Assembly: GCF_027257875.1 (NCBI RefSeq)
Contig: NZ_JAPVQY010000031.1
Span: forward strand, 26,044-90,043
Direction of reading: 5' to 3'
Source: Burkholderia sp. IMCC1007
GTDB taxonomy: Bacteria > Pseudomonadota > Gammaproteobacteria > Burkholderiales > Burkholderiaceae
Length of the DNA stretch: 64,000 nucleotides
A program made the translations under genes and the position numbers. The notes beneath the pieces are model-generated. The model made no database searches and was not told where the DNA came from. It saw only the letters and a list, made by a program, of their open reading frames with translations. Positions 1 to 7,925 of the stretch are shown here, one piece after another (position 1 is the first letter of the stretch; every line of letters starts with the position of its first letter).

Positions 1-1
1 C

Positions 2-712
2 AAGCTGAAGCTCGCGACCGGCCTCACCGGCACGATCCCGATGAGCCACAGCCAGGTGCATCTCGGCGACACGGCCACCGACTTCGGCGCGAAGGTGCTC
101 GACAACACGGTGTCCGCGATCCTGCAACTGCGCGAGCATCTGCATTTCGAGAACGTCGAGAACGCGATCGAGATCCTGAACAGTGCGCGCCGCATCGAGT
201 TCTACGGGCTCGGCAATTCGAACATCGTCGCGCAGGACGCGCACTACAAGTTCTTCCGCTTCGGGATTCCGACGATCGCGTACGGCGACCTGTACATGCA
301 GGCCGCGTCGGCCGCGCTGCTCGGCAAGGGCGACGTGATCGTCGCGGTGTCGAAGTCGGGACGCGCGCCCGAGCTGCTGCGCGTGCTCGACGTCGCGATG
401 CAGGCCGGCGCGAAGGTGATCGCGATCACGTCGAGCAACACGCCGCTCGCGAAGCGCGCGACCGTCGCGCTCGAGACCGATCACATCGAGATGCGCGAAT
501 CGCAGTTGTCGATGATCTCGCGGATCCTGCATCTGCTGATGATCGACATCCTCGCGGTCGGCGTCGCGATCCGGCGTGCGTCGACCAACGGCGAGCTGCC
601 GGAGGCCGTTGCGCAGGCGCGGGCACGTGCCAGCGACGACGAAACGGCCGACGTGCTCGACTGGTTGAGCCACGGTGCGTCGTCGGGGGCGAAGGACGTC
701 GCGCGGGATTGA
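2..712 (+). CDS. RpiR/HexR-type regulator, SIS domain (3' part of gene, probably the end of a glucokinase-regulator fusion)
   Basis: The open frame is already running at the left edge, so the start lies outside the window. What is visible is a SIS (sugar isomerase) domain with the phosphosugar-binding run VAVSKSGRAPELLRVLDVA and the FYGLGNSN strand-turn typical of HexR/RpiR regulators, which sense Entner-Doudoroff intermediates and control glucose catabolism. The N-terminal DNA-binding part would lie upstream. In Burkholderia this regulator is commonly the C-terminal half of a bifunctional glucokinase/RpiR protein; that identity is an inference from family knowledge because the kinase part cannot be seen. 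A strong terminator follows 30 bp after the stop. Confidence 0.85.
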   Translation, partial: KLKLATGLTGTIPMSHSQVHLGDTATDFGAKVLDNTVSAILQLREHLHFENVENAIEILNSARRIEFYGLGNSNIVAQDAHYKFFRFGIPTIAYGDLYMQAASAALLGKGDVIVAVSKSGRAPELLRVLDVAMQAGAKVIAITSSNTPLAKRATVALETDHIEMRESQLSMISRILHLLMIDILAVGVAIRRASTNGELPEAVAQARARASDDETADVLDWLSHGASSGAKDVARD

Positions 713-1049
713 CGCTTCGGCGAAAATCCGTCGATCCACGGCACCCCGAACGCTGGTTTCAAGCCCGGCGTTCGGGGTGTTTTGCATGAGCGGCCCCGCC
801 CCGAACAACAGCGGCCCGGCAATCGTCGATGAGCATTCCATCCATCGCGGCACGTGACGTCATACGTTCGTACACGCTCACATTTTCGAACAAGTCCGAT
901 TGTCAGTGGATGTCCAGACTCGGTAACTTCCTTCACTCCGAGTGATGCCGCCGTCTCGGTCCGACGCGATACATGACGCGTTTCTCACAGAACTCCGATT
1001 GGTATCGACGGCATCACGTTCAAACAGTTTGCGGAGAGGGGGTGCTCCG
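713..1049. other. Intergenic stretch
   Basis: Apart from the terminator at 742-783 this gap holds no convincing gene. The DUF1493 frame stays open back to 942, but that extension has no ribosome binding site and reads as low-complexity Arg/Ser. No promoter could be fixed with confidence. Confidence 0.5.
742..783 (+). terminator. Rho-independent terminator after the HexR-type gene
   Basis: A perfect 12-bp stem (742-753 with 768-779, arms CACCCCGAACGC/GCGTTCGGGGTG) is followed directly by TTTT. It ends the transcript of the regulator gene. Confidence 0.85.
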
Positions 1050-1406
1050 ATGAGCCAGCTTACATGGAACGAGTTTGAGGATTTCGTGAAAAGGGAGGCC
1101 GGTGTGAGTCCCGAAAAAATTCTCACAAAAGGCCATGCCGTCGAAGGCGAATTGGATATCACTGACGACGATGCGGTCGAGTTCATGGAGAGCTTCTTCG
1201 ATAAATTTCCGGTGCAAGTTGAAGACTTCGAGCTCAATCGCTACTTCTCAGGAGAGGGCTTCAGCCTGATTGAAGTGGCACTGATGGCTTTCTCCAGAAA
1301 ACGCCGAGAAAAATATGACAAAGTGCCACTGACTCTAGGCATGCTCTATCAGGCTATTTTGGATGGAGAGTGGAACAATCAGCGCTTGGAAAGTCTGCCG
1401 CGGTGA
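1050..1406 (+). CDS. DUF1493 family protein
   Basis: A 118-aa acidic protein of the DUF1493 type (small, acyl-carrier-protein-sized proteins of unknown function). The family feel comes from the acidic first half, the FFDKFPV run and the C-terminal TLGMLYQAILDGEW block. The start at 1050 is preferred over the upstream in-frame ATG at 942 because a purine-rich ribosome binding site (GGAGAGGGGG) lies just upstream. Base composition is lower in G+C than the flanking core genes, which with the neighbouring Tai4-like gene suggests an accessory pair. Function is unknown; family assignment is by motif memory, not a search. Confidence 0.65.
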   Translation: MSQLTWNEFEDFVKREAGVSPEKILTKGHAVEGELDITDDDAVEFMESFFDKFPVQVEDFELNRYFSGEGFSLIEVALMAFSRKRREKYDKVPLTLGMLYQAILDGEWNNQRLESLPR

Positions 1407-1479
1407 TTGCACCTCGCCAAATAGACCGGTTTATTTTTTAGGCGATGTGTTCGCTCCGTACACACCTGTGGAATCTGCC

Positions 1480-1941
1480 ATGAGACAAAATCCGCTGCTC
1501 CGGTGTGTGATGTTTGGGGTACTGACGTTAGCGGCACAACCGGGCCACGCAATGGACGCAACGCCGTCGCCGCAGGCCGGCACCCGAACCTACGCGCAGA
1601 ACGACAAGGACATGGTGCTCGCCGAATGCATCGCGACCGCTTATCGGAGTGAACCGTCCGCTGCGATGGACGCGGGAAGCAGCGCCAGCGCACTGATGGA
1701 CTGGACCGACTTCGATCTGGAACGGAACCCCGACGCGGGCAAATCGCTGGTCAATCGTTTTCTTGCACGCGACTATCGCAATCCGGTCGTCGAGTCCGAA
1801 ATCAAAGGCATCCGGTTTGATTTCTTGAAATGCCTGGACCTGTACCACAGCCAGGAACTCGATGCGCAGGTCAAACGGTTCGTGATCAACCCGAAGCGCA
1901 GCTATCGACTCGACAATCGCTCGTCAGACCGCTCCAAGTGA
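1480..1941 (+). CDS. Tai4-family type VI amidase immunity protein (orphan)
   Basis: A 153-aa exported protein. The first ~24 residues form a signal peptide ending in QPGHA, consistent with a periplasmic role. The mature part matches the Tai4 pattern: a first helix with DMVLAECIATAY, a central SASALMDWTDF segment, and a conserved C-terminal FLKCLDLYHSQELD block. Tai4 proteins neutralise Tae4 peptidoglycan amidases delivered by type VI secretion. No amidase gene or other T6SS gene lies nearby, so this is an orphan immunity gene, which could protect against effectors of competitors. The start at 1480 is chosen because it begins the signal peptide; the frame is open further upstream, overlapping the DUF1493 gene. 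Confidence 0.75.
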   Translation: MRQNPLLRCVMFGVLTLAAQPGHAMDATPSPQAGTRTYAQNDKDMVLAECIATAYRSEPSAAMDAGSSASALMDWTDFDLERNPDAGKSLVNRFLARDYRNPVVESEIKGIRFDFLKCLDLYHSQELDAQVKRFVINPKRSYRLDNRSSDRSK

Positions 1942-2087
1942 CGCAGACGTCGAAATCAATGCATGACGCGCATTGCCGGTTGGCGGGGTTCCATCGACGT
2001 GGTGTTCGCTTGTGTTATCGCTTCGGCGAATACCGTCGATATACGCCCGCCCTATCAGCCGCCCCTCCGCCAGCTCCGCCGCGCCGC

Positions 2088-3305
2088 TCAAGCGTCGGCG
2101 CTCACCGGCCGTCCATGCCAGCGCAGCACGAGATAGCGCCCGACGAAGCACAGCACGCCGGTAACGCCGATCGTCACGCCCATCGCGAACGGCGTGCCGT
2201 CGGCCAGTGCACCGATCGCGACGCTCGCGATTGCGCCGAGCGCAAGCTGCATCGCACCGAACACCGCCGCCGACGCGCCCGCGTTGTGCGGATAGCGATG
2301 CATCAGGTCGGTCGTGCAGTTCGCGGACAGGATCCCGACCACGCCGACCACGAAGAACAGGCACACGACGATCGACCACAGCCCGCCCCACCCTGTCAGC
2401 GCGACGAGCGCGACCGCGAGCGACGCGATGCCGCTGACGAGCGATGCCGCCGAGATGATACGGAGCGAGCCGAGGCGGCCGACGAGCCGCGTGTTGGTGA
2501 AGTTGCCGATCATGATCCCGACGACGTTCAGCCCGAACAGCAGCCCGTAGTGTTGCGGCGACACGTGGAAATATTCGATGTACACGAACGGCGTCGCGGT
2601 GATGTACGAGAACATCGACGCGAACGCCATCCCGCCGCACAGCATGTGCCCCCATGCGACGGGATCGGACAGGATGCGCCCGTACGACGCGAATGACGCG
2701 AGCACGGCCGCGCTCTTGCGACGCTCCTTCGGCCAGGTTTCGGGTACGCGCAGATACGCGGTCGCCGCGCACAGCGCGCCGAACACGGCGAGCACGACGA
2801 ACACGCCGCGCCAGCCGGCAAAGCGCAGGATCTGGCCGCCGATCAGCGGCGCGAGCAGCGGCCCGACGGCGGTGACGATCGCGACCATCGACAGCACCTT
2901 CGCCGCATCGGTCGGCTCGTGCGCGTCGCGCGCGATCGCGCGGGCGAGCACCGACGCGGCGCCCGCGCCGAGCGCCTGCAGAAAGCGCACGAAGATCAGC
3001 ATGTCGATCGAGCCCGACACGAAGCAGCCGATGCTGGCGAGCGTGAACAGCGCGATGCCGCCGAGCAGCACCGGGCGGCGCCCCCACGTGTCGGACAACG
3101 GGCCGTACAAGAGCATGCCGATCGAGAAGCCGGCCATGAAGCTCGTCAGCGTGCGCTGCGCGGCGCCGGGGCTCACGGAGAAACCTGCGGCAATCGACGG
3201 CAGGCTCGGCAGGTACATGTCGGTAGCGATCGGCCCGCAGGCGGCGAGTGCGCCGAGCAACAGGATCAGCCGGGCATCGGGCCGGCGCCGGACGACGTGG
3301 GACAT
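2088..3305 (-). CDS. Bcr/CflA family multidrug efflux MFS transporter
   Basis: A 405-aa inner-membrane protein with about twelve hydrophobic segments. The PIATDMYLPSLPSIA motif in the first helix is diagnostic for the Bcr/CflA drug:H+ antiporter branch, and GPLSDTWGRRPVLLGG is the major-facilitator motif A between helices 2 and 3. Members export bicyclomycin, chloramphenicol, sulphonamides or cysteine-related compounds; the substrate here cannot be read. The start at 3305 (MSHVV...) is preferred over one twelve codons upstream because the extra residues do not fit the family. It stands alone, convergent with the Tai4 gene. Confidence 0.9.
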   Translation of the reverse strand: MSHVVRRRPDARLILLLGALAACGPIATDMYLPSLPSIAAGFSVSPGAAQRTLTSFMAGFSIGMLLYGPLSDTWGRRPVLLGGIALFTLASIGCFVSGSIDMLIFVRFLQALGAGAASVLARAIARDAHEPTDAAKVLSMVAIVTAVGPLLAPLIGGQILRFAGWRGVFVVLAVFGALCAATAYLRVPETWPKERRKSAAVLASFASYGRILSDPVAWGHMLCGGMAFASMFSYITATPFVYIEYFHVSPQHYGLLFGLNVVGIMIGNFTNTRLVGRLGSLRIISAASLVSGIASLAVALVALTGWGGLWSIVVCLFFVVGVVGILSANCTTDLMHRYPHNAGASAAVFGAMQLALGAIASVAIGALADGTPFAMGVTIGVTGVLCFVGRYLVLRWHGRPVSADA

Positions 3306-3540
3306 GGGTATCCGGATTGGGGCCCGCGCGCATCGGGGCACGCGTGGCGGTGAAGACGGGAGGCCGCGCCGCAGGCGGCACGATCAGGCCCATGATTGTA
3401 CGCGCAACTTTCTCGCATGCCGCCGGGCCTATGCGGCGCAAGGCGGGCGAGCGCCTCGCATGCGGGTCGCGAGCGGATTCGATTAAGCTTGCTGCTCTAC
3501 CGCGCTTTCGTCTGACCAATTCAACCGCACGACCGAACCG

Positions 3541-3993
3541 ATGACCGCTTTCCTGCTGATCTGGAGCCCCAAGAAATGGCCGTGGCCCGAGCTCCCCGAC
3601 GTCGCCGCGCGCGTGAAGGCCGGCGAGGCCGTGCATGACGTGTGGGGCTGCGGCTTCGCGCGCGGCATTCTGCCGGGCGACCGCGTGTTCCTGCATCGCG
3701 TCGCGAAGGAGCCGAAGGGCGTGTTCGGCTCGGGCTACGTGACGCGCGCGCCCTATGAAGTGCCCGATCCGGCGACCAAACGCGGCTACCGGCTCTGCAT
3801 CGACTTCGTGTACGACTGGCTGGTCGACGCGCATCAGGACGTCGTGATCCCGCGCGACGCGCTGCGCGTGCATCCGTACTCGGTGCAGACGTGGGACGCG
3901 CAGAGTTCCGGCACGTCGATCAAGCCGATGGTCGAAGGGCCGCTCGAGAAGCGCTGGGCCGAGCTGACCGGCAAGCGCAAGCCGCCAAGATAA
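3541..3993 (+). CDS. Stand-alone EVE/PUA-like domain protein
   Basis: A 150-aa soluble protein. The opening FLLIWSPKKWPWPEL, the WGCGFARGILPGDRVFLHRV core and the GVFGSGYVTRAPYE strand resemble the EVE (PUA-fold) domain, which in restriction systems such as McrB-type enzymes and HNH nucleases reads modified bases, and elsewhere binds modified RNA. Here no nuclease or GTPase domain is attached: the protein ends in a short basic tail. It sits alone 160 bp upstream of hemL. A role in recognising modified nucleic acid is inferred only from the fold. Confidence 0.6.
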   Translation: MTAFLLIWSPKKWPWPELPDVAARVKAGEAVHDVWGCGFARGILPGDRVFLHRVAKEPKGVFGSGYVTRAPYEVPDPATKRGYRLCIDFVYDWLVDAHQDVVIPRDALRVHPYSVQTWDAQSSGTSIKPMVEGPLEKRWAELTGKRKPPR

Positions 3994-4153
3994 ACGGGCC
4001 GAATCGACACACCACTCGTTTCCTCACGCGCCGAAAGGCCGCAGACCCCGCCGCGGGCCCGCCGCGCGCGTCTCCGGTACAATCGGACGATCGTTCCGCA
4101 GGCGCCGCGGCCCGTGCACAGGCCCCCGCGCCCTTCTCTCGCAGGTTTCGCTC

Positions 4154-5437
4154 ATGTCCAACAATCAGATCCTCTTCGAACGCGCCCAGAAGACCATTCC
4201 GGGCGGCGTCAACTCGCCGGTGCGCGCCTTCCGTTCGGTCGGCGGCACGCCGCGCTTCGTGTCGCGCGCGCAAGGCCCGTATTTCTGGGATGCCGACGGC
4301 AAGCAGTACATCGACTACATCGGCTCGTGGGGCCCGATGATCGTCGGCCACGTCCATCCGGAGGTGCTGTCGGCCGTGCAGAACGTGCTCGCCGACGGCT
4401 TCTCGTTCGGCGCGCCGACCGAGGCCGAGATCGAGATCGCCGAGGAAATCTGCAAGCTCGTGCCGTCGATCGAGCAGGTGCGGATGGTGTCGAGCGGCAC
4501 CGAAGCGACGATGAGCGCGCTGCGTCTCGCGCGCGGCTTCACGGGCCGCAGCCGCATCGTGAAGTTCGAGGGCTGCTACCACGGCCACGCGGACAGCCTG
4601 CTGGTCAAGGCCGGCTCGGGCCTGCTGACGTTCGGCAACCCGACGTCGGCCGGCGTGCCCGCCGACATCGCGAAGCACACGACCGTCCTCGAATACAACA
4701 ACGTCGCCGCGCTGGAAGAAGCGTTCGGCGCGTTCGGCGACGAGATCGCCGCGGTGATCGTCGAGCCGGTCGCCGGCAACATGAACCTCGTGCGCGGCAC
4801 GCCGGAATTCCTGAACGCGCTGCGCGCGCTGTGCACGAAGCACGGCGCCGTGCTGATCTTCGACGAAGTGATGTGCGGCTTCCGCGTCGCGCTCGGCGGC
4901 GCGCAGGCGTATTACGGGATCACGGCCGACCTCACCTGCCTCGGCAAGGTGATCGGCGGCGGGATGCCGGCTGCCGCGTTCGGCGGCCGCCGCGACATCA
5001 TGGCCCACCTCGCGCCGCTCGGCGGCGTGTACCAGGCCGGCACGCTGTCAGGCAACCCGATCGCGGTCGCCGCGGGCCTGAAGACGCTGCAGCTGATCCA
5101 GGCGCCGGGCTTCTACGACGCGCTCACCGCGCAGACGAAGCGCCTCGCCGACGGCCTCGCGGCCGAAGCGCGCGCGGCCGGCGTGCCGTTCGCGGCCGAC
5201 TCGATCGGCGCGATGTTCGGCCTGTACTTCGCCGAGCGCGTGCCGACCAGCTTCGCGGAAGTCACGAAGAGCGACATCGAGCGCTTCAACCGCTTCTTCC
5301 ATCTGATGCTCGACGAAGGCGTGTACTTCGCGCCGTCCGCGTACGAGGCCGGTTTCGTGTCGAGCACGCACGACGACGCGGTGATCGACGCGACGCTCGC
5401 GGCCGCGCGCCGCGCGTTCGCGGCACTCGCCGCCTGA
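4154..5437 (+). CDS. hemL: Glutamate-1-semialdehyde 2,1-aminomutase
   Basis: A 427-aa PLP enzyme that converts glutamate-1-semialdehyde to 5-aminolevulinate, the last step of the C5 route to haem. Full length for the family. Characteristic blocks are PGGVNSPVRAF near the N terminus, SSGTEATMSALRLARG (cofactor phosphate region), FDEVMCGFR, and GKVIGGGMP with the Schiff-base lysine at about residue 265. It is followed after 15 bp by ribD and probably shares its transcript. Codon use is that of a core gene. Confidence 0.98.
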   Translation: MSNNQILFERAQKTIPGGVNSPVRAFRSVGGTPRFVSRAQGPYFWDADGKQYIDYIGSWGPMIVGHVHPEVLSAVQNVLADGFSFGAPTEAEIEIAEEICKLVPSIEQVRMVSSGTEATMSALRLARGFTGRSRIVKFEGCYHGHADSLLVKAGSGLLTFGNPTSAGVPADIAKHTTVLEYNNVAALEEAFGAFGDEIAAVIVEPVAGNMNLVRGTPEFLNALRALCTKHGAVLIFDEVMCGFRVALGGAQAYYGITADLTCLGKVIGGGMPAAAFGGRRDIMAHLAPLGGVYQAGTLSGNPIAVAAGLKTLQLIQAPGFYDALTAQTKRLADGLAAEARAAGVPFAADSIGAMFGLYFAERVPTSFAEVTKSDIERFNRFFHLMLDEGVYFAPSAYEAGFVSSTHDDAVIDATLAAARRAFAALAA

Positions 5438-5452
5438 CCCGGGTCCGCGCGC

Positions 5453-6574
5453 ATGTTCTCGGATACCGATTTCGCCCACATGGAGCGTGCGCTCGCACTG
5501 GCGGCGCGCGGCATGTATACGACGGCGCCGAATCCGCGCGTCGGCTGCGTGATCGTCAAGGACGGTGTCGTGATCGGCGAAGGCTTCACGCAGCCGGCCG
5601 GCCAGGACCACGCGGAAGTGCAGGCGCTGAAGGATGCGCGTGCGCGCGGCCATGACGTCGCGGGCTCCACCGCGTACGTGACGCTCGAGCCGTGCAGCCA
5701 CTTCGGCCGCACGCCGCCGTGCGCGAACGCGCTGATCGAAGCGCGCGTCGCGAAGGTCGTCGCGGCGATGGAAGACCCGAACCCGCAGGTGTCGGGGCGC
5801 GGCCTCGGAATGCTGCGCGATGCCGGCATCGACGTGCGCTGCGGGCTGCTGGCGAGCGAAGCGGGCGAACTGAACATCGGTTTCGTATCGCGGATGACGC
5901 GCGGCCGCCCGTGGGTGCGGATGAAGACGGCCGCGTCGCTCGACGCGCGCACCGCGCTGCCGTCCGGCGAAAGCCAGTGGATCACCGGCGAGGCCGCGCG
6001 CCTCGACGGTCACGCGTGGCGCGCACGCGCGTGCGCGATCCTCACCGGTATCGGCACCGTGCGCGAGGACAATCCGCTGCTGACCGTGCGCGGCATCGAC
6101 ACGCCGCGCCAGCCGCAACGCATTCTGGTGGACAGCCGCCTCGACTTGCCGCTCGATGCACGCCTGCTCGAAGGCGCGCCGCTGCTGATCTTCTGCGGCC
6201 GGCTCGATGCGGCCGGCGAGGTCCGCGCGAACGTGCTGAAGTCGCGCGGCGCCGAAATCGTGCCGCTCGCGAACGCGCACGGCAAGGTCGACCTGCCCGC
6301 GATGCTGGCGGCGCTCGGCGCGCGCGGCGTCAACGAACTGCACGTCGAAGCCGGCCACAAGCTGAACGGCTCGCTGCTGCGCGAACAGTGCGTCGACGAG
6401 CTGCTCGTGTATCTCGCGCCGAGCCTGCTCGGCAGCGACGCGGCCGGCATGTTCGACCTCGCCGCGCCGGCGAACCTCGACGCCAGGACGCGGCTCGCGT
6501 TCCACAGCGTCGAGCGGATCGGCGACGATCTGCGGATCCTGGCGCGTATCGCGCCGTCCCCCGCCACTCACTGA
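5453..6574 (+). CDS. ribD: Bifunctional riboflavin deaminase/reductase RibD
   Basis: A 373-aa cytosolic enzyme for two successive steps of riboflavin synthesis: deamination of the GTP-derived pyrimidine, then NADPH reduction of its ribose. The N-terminal cytidine-deaminase-like domain has the zinc ligands in HAEVQAL (about residue 53) and CSHFGRTPPC (81-90). The C-terminal reductase domain follows from about residue 150. It lies between hemL and ribE with short gaps, in a riboflavin operon. Confidence 0.97.
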   Translation: MFSDTDFAHMERALALAARGMYTTAPNPRVGCVIVKDGVVIGEGFTQPAGQDHAEVQALKDARARGHDVAGSTAYVTLEPCSHFGRTPPCANALIEARVAKVVAAMEDPNPQVSGRGLGMLRDAGIDVRCGLLASEAGELNIGFVSRMTRGRPWVRMKTAASLDARTALPSGESQWITGEAARLDGHAWRARACAILTGIGTVREDNPLLTVRGIDTPRQPQRILVDSRLDLPLDARLLEGAPLLIFCGRLDAAGEVRANVLKSRGAEIVPLANAHGKVDLPAMLAALGARGVNELHVEAGHKLNGSLLREQCVDELLVYLAPSLLGSDAAGMFDLAAPANLDARTRLAFHSVERIGDDLRILARIAPSPATH

Positions 6575-6588
6575 ACGGGATCGCCACG

Positions 6589-7218
6589 ATGTTTACCGGA
6601 ATTGTCGCGGCCGTCGGCCGCATCGAATCGATCAATCCGCTGGGCGCGTCGGCCGACGCGGGCGTGCGCCTGACCGTGCAGGCGGGCGGCCTCGACCTCG
6701 CCGATGTCGCGCTCGGCGACAGCATCGCGATCCAGGGCGCGTGCATGACGGTGATCGAAAAGACCGCCACCGGCTTCGACGTCGACGTGTCGCGCGAAAG
6801 CCTGAACCGCACGGTCGGCCTCGCGCAACCGGGCGAAGTGAACCTCGAGAAGGCGCTGCGCGCGCACGACCGGCTCGGCGGGCACATCGTGTCGGGCCAC
6901 GTCGACGGCCTCGGCACCGTGACGCGCTTCGCGCCGATCGGCGAATCGCACGAACTGCGGATCGTCGCGCCGCGCGAGCTCGGCCGCTATCTCGCGTACA
7001 AGGGTTCGATCACGGTCAACGGCGTGAGCCTGACGGTCAACACGGTCGACGATCGCGCGGACGGCTGCGAATTCTCGATCAACCTGATTCCGCATACGGT
7101 CGACGTCACGACGCTGCGGCACGTAAAGGTTGGCGACAAGGTCAATCTCGAAGTCGACATGATTGCGCGGTATGTCGAAAGGATGCTGTCATCGACGTCG
7201 CTTATGGGACGCTCGTAA
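6589..7218 (+). CDS. ribE: Riboflavin synthase alpha chain with an island-derived C-terminal tail
   Basis: A 209-aa enzyme that dismutates two 6,7-dimethyl-8-ribityllumazines to riboflavin. It has the expected tandem lumazine-binding repeats, each with a GGHIVSGHVDG- or GDSIAIQGACMTV-type block, starting at MFTGIVAAVG. The last nine codons (encoding SSTSLMGRS) are not the ancestral end: a perfect 34-bp repeat of codons for MIARYVERML recurs at 11831, where the native tail SASQGVHQD and its stop are found. Both tails are exactly nine residues. The catalytic body is intact, so the enzyme is probably functional. Confidence 0.95.
   Translation: MFTGIVAAVGRIESINPLGASADAGVRLTVQAGGLDLADVALGDSIAIQGACMTVIEKTATGFDVDVSRESLNRTVGLAQPGEVNLEKALRAHDRLGGHIVSGHVDGLGTVTRFAPIGESHELRIVAPRELGRYLAYKGSITVNGVSLTVNTVDDRADGCEFSINLIPHTVDVTTLRHVKVGDKVNLEVDMIARYVERMLSSTSLMGRS
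7157..7190 (+). repeat. attL-like copy of the 34-bp direct repeat
   Basis: This copy begins ACATGATTGCGCGG and ends GGATGCTGTC, identical over 34 bp to 11831-11864. It encodes the conserved MIARYVERML stretch of RibE, so the crossover preserved the reading frame of the gene. Confidence 0.9.
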
Positions 7219-7261
7219 TTGGTTCAACCAGCGCGAGTTTGGAATGTGATTGCTCGCCGAC

Positions 7262-7645
7262 TTACTCGGCGATCCGCTGGCGGAACCACTCTGCCAGGGC
7301 GGCTTCGTCGAGCGCACCAGCAGCAACCGTTTCCATGGTCCTGACGGCATCGGCCGGGTCAAACTTCAGCCGATAGCCATTGTCTGCCAGGAAAAGGCGC
7401 GCAACGACCCAGGCGGTTCTCTTGTTGCCGTCTGTAAAGCCGTGGTTCCGCGCTAACCCATAGGCATACGCAGCGGCCAGCGCCGCCGCGTCCGCACTTG
7501 CATAGACATCGAGATTCTGCGGCCGCGCCAGTGCCGACTCCACCGCGCCTTTGTCACGCACGCCATCAAGCCCGCCATGCTCAGCAAGCTGGCGATCGTG
7601 GATTGCGTAGGTTAGATCCGCACGGACCCAGCGCCATTCAGTCAT
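7262..7645 (-). CDS. doc: Death-on-curing (Doc) family toxin, Fic fold
   Basis: A 127-aa Fic-fold protein with the core motif NHGFTDGNKRTA (His68, Asp72, Asn74, Lys75, Arg76 in the HxFxDGNKR pattern). Doc toxins of this type are kinases that phosphorylate EF-Tu and stop translation. The gene is downstream of and overlaps by 4 bp the antitoxin gene, the standard toxin-antitoxin order. Its stop codon lies about 70 bp inside the left end of the ribE island, so it probably stabilises the element. Confidence 0.9.
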   Translation of the reverse strand: MTEWRWVRADLTYAIHDRQLAEHGGLDGVRDKGAVESALARPQNLDVYASADAAALAAAYAYGLARNHGFTDGNKRTAWVVARLFLADNGYRLKFDPADAVRTMETVAAGALDEAALAEWFRQRIAE

Positions 7646-7869
7646 TTAGCCAGTGCCCGCAAAATGTCGCGGTCATCGTGCATGATCTCTTCCGCCAGCT
7701 TCATCTGGCGTTCAAAATCCGGGTTGTACGGCGTAATCCGGTAGCCGCCTTCGGGCGCCTCGGTCAAGTATACGGTGTCGCCCTTCTGCACCTTGAGCCG
7801 CGCCATCGCCTCCTTGGTAAGGATGAAGCCAGCCGAAGCCCCGACCGTTGTTACCTTGAATGTAAGCAT
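7642..7869 (-). CDS. AbrB/MazE-type antitoxin
   Basis: A 75-aa protein with an N-terminal swapped-hairpin (SpoVT/AbrB) fold pattern: alternating strand residues in MLTFKVTTVGASAGFILT, then AMARLKVQKGDTVYLTE. The acidic C-terminal half (from about residue 52) would wrap the toxin. It overlaps the Doc gene by 4 bp, giving coupled translation. Phd is the usual Doc partner; AbrB-type partners are also known. Likely an autorepressor acting on the palindrome at 7883-7904. Confidence 0.88.
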   Translation of the reverse strand: MLTFKVTTVGASAGFILTKEAMARLKVQKGDTVYLTEAPEGGYRITPYNPDFERQMKLAEEIMHDDRDILRALAK

Positions 7870-7882
7870 GATGCCCTCCTCG

Positions 7883-7904
7883 CTATATAATTTTCATTAT
7901 ATAG
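7883..7904. promoter_or_regulatory. Palindromic operator/promoter of the Doc/AbrB module
   Basis: CTATATAAT and ATTATATAG form a perfect 9-bp inverted repeat around TTTC, 14 bp before the antitoxin start. The arms resemble -10 boxes in both directions, so bound antitoxin would block both the TA promoter and a promoter toward the helicase gene. Confidence 0.65.
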
Positions 7905-7925
7905 TAATTGCTCGAAGGACAAGGA

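Noticed and set aside
1924..3873. 649-codon minus-strand frame over the efflux gene
   Set aside because: It runs in another frame of the Bcr/CflA gene with Arg/Ala-rich, non-domain sequence; typical of long shadow frames in high-G+C DNA.
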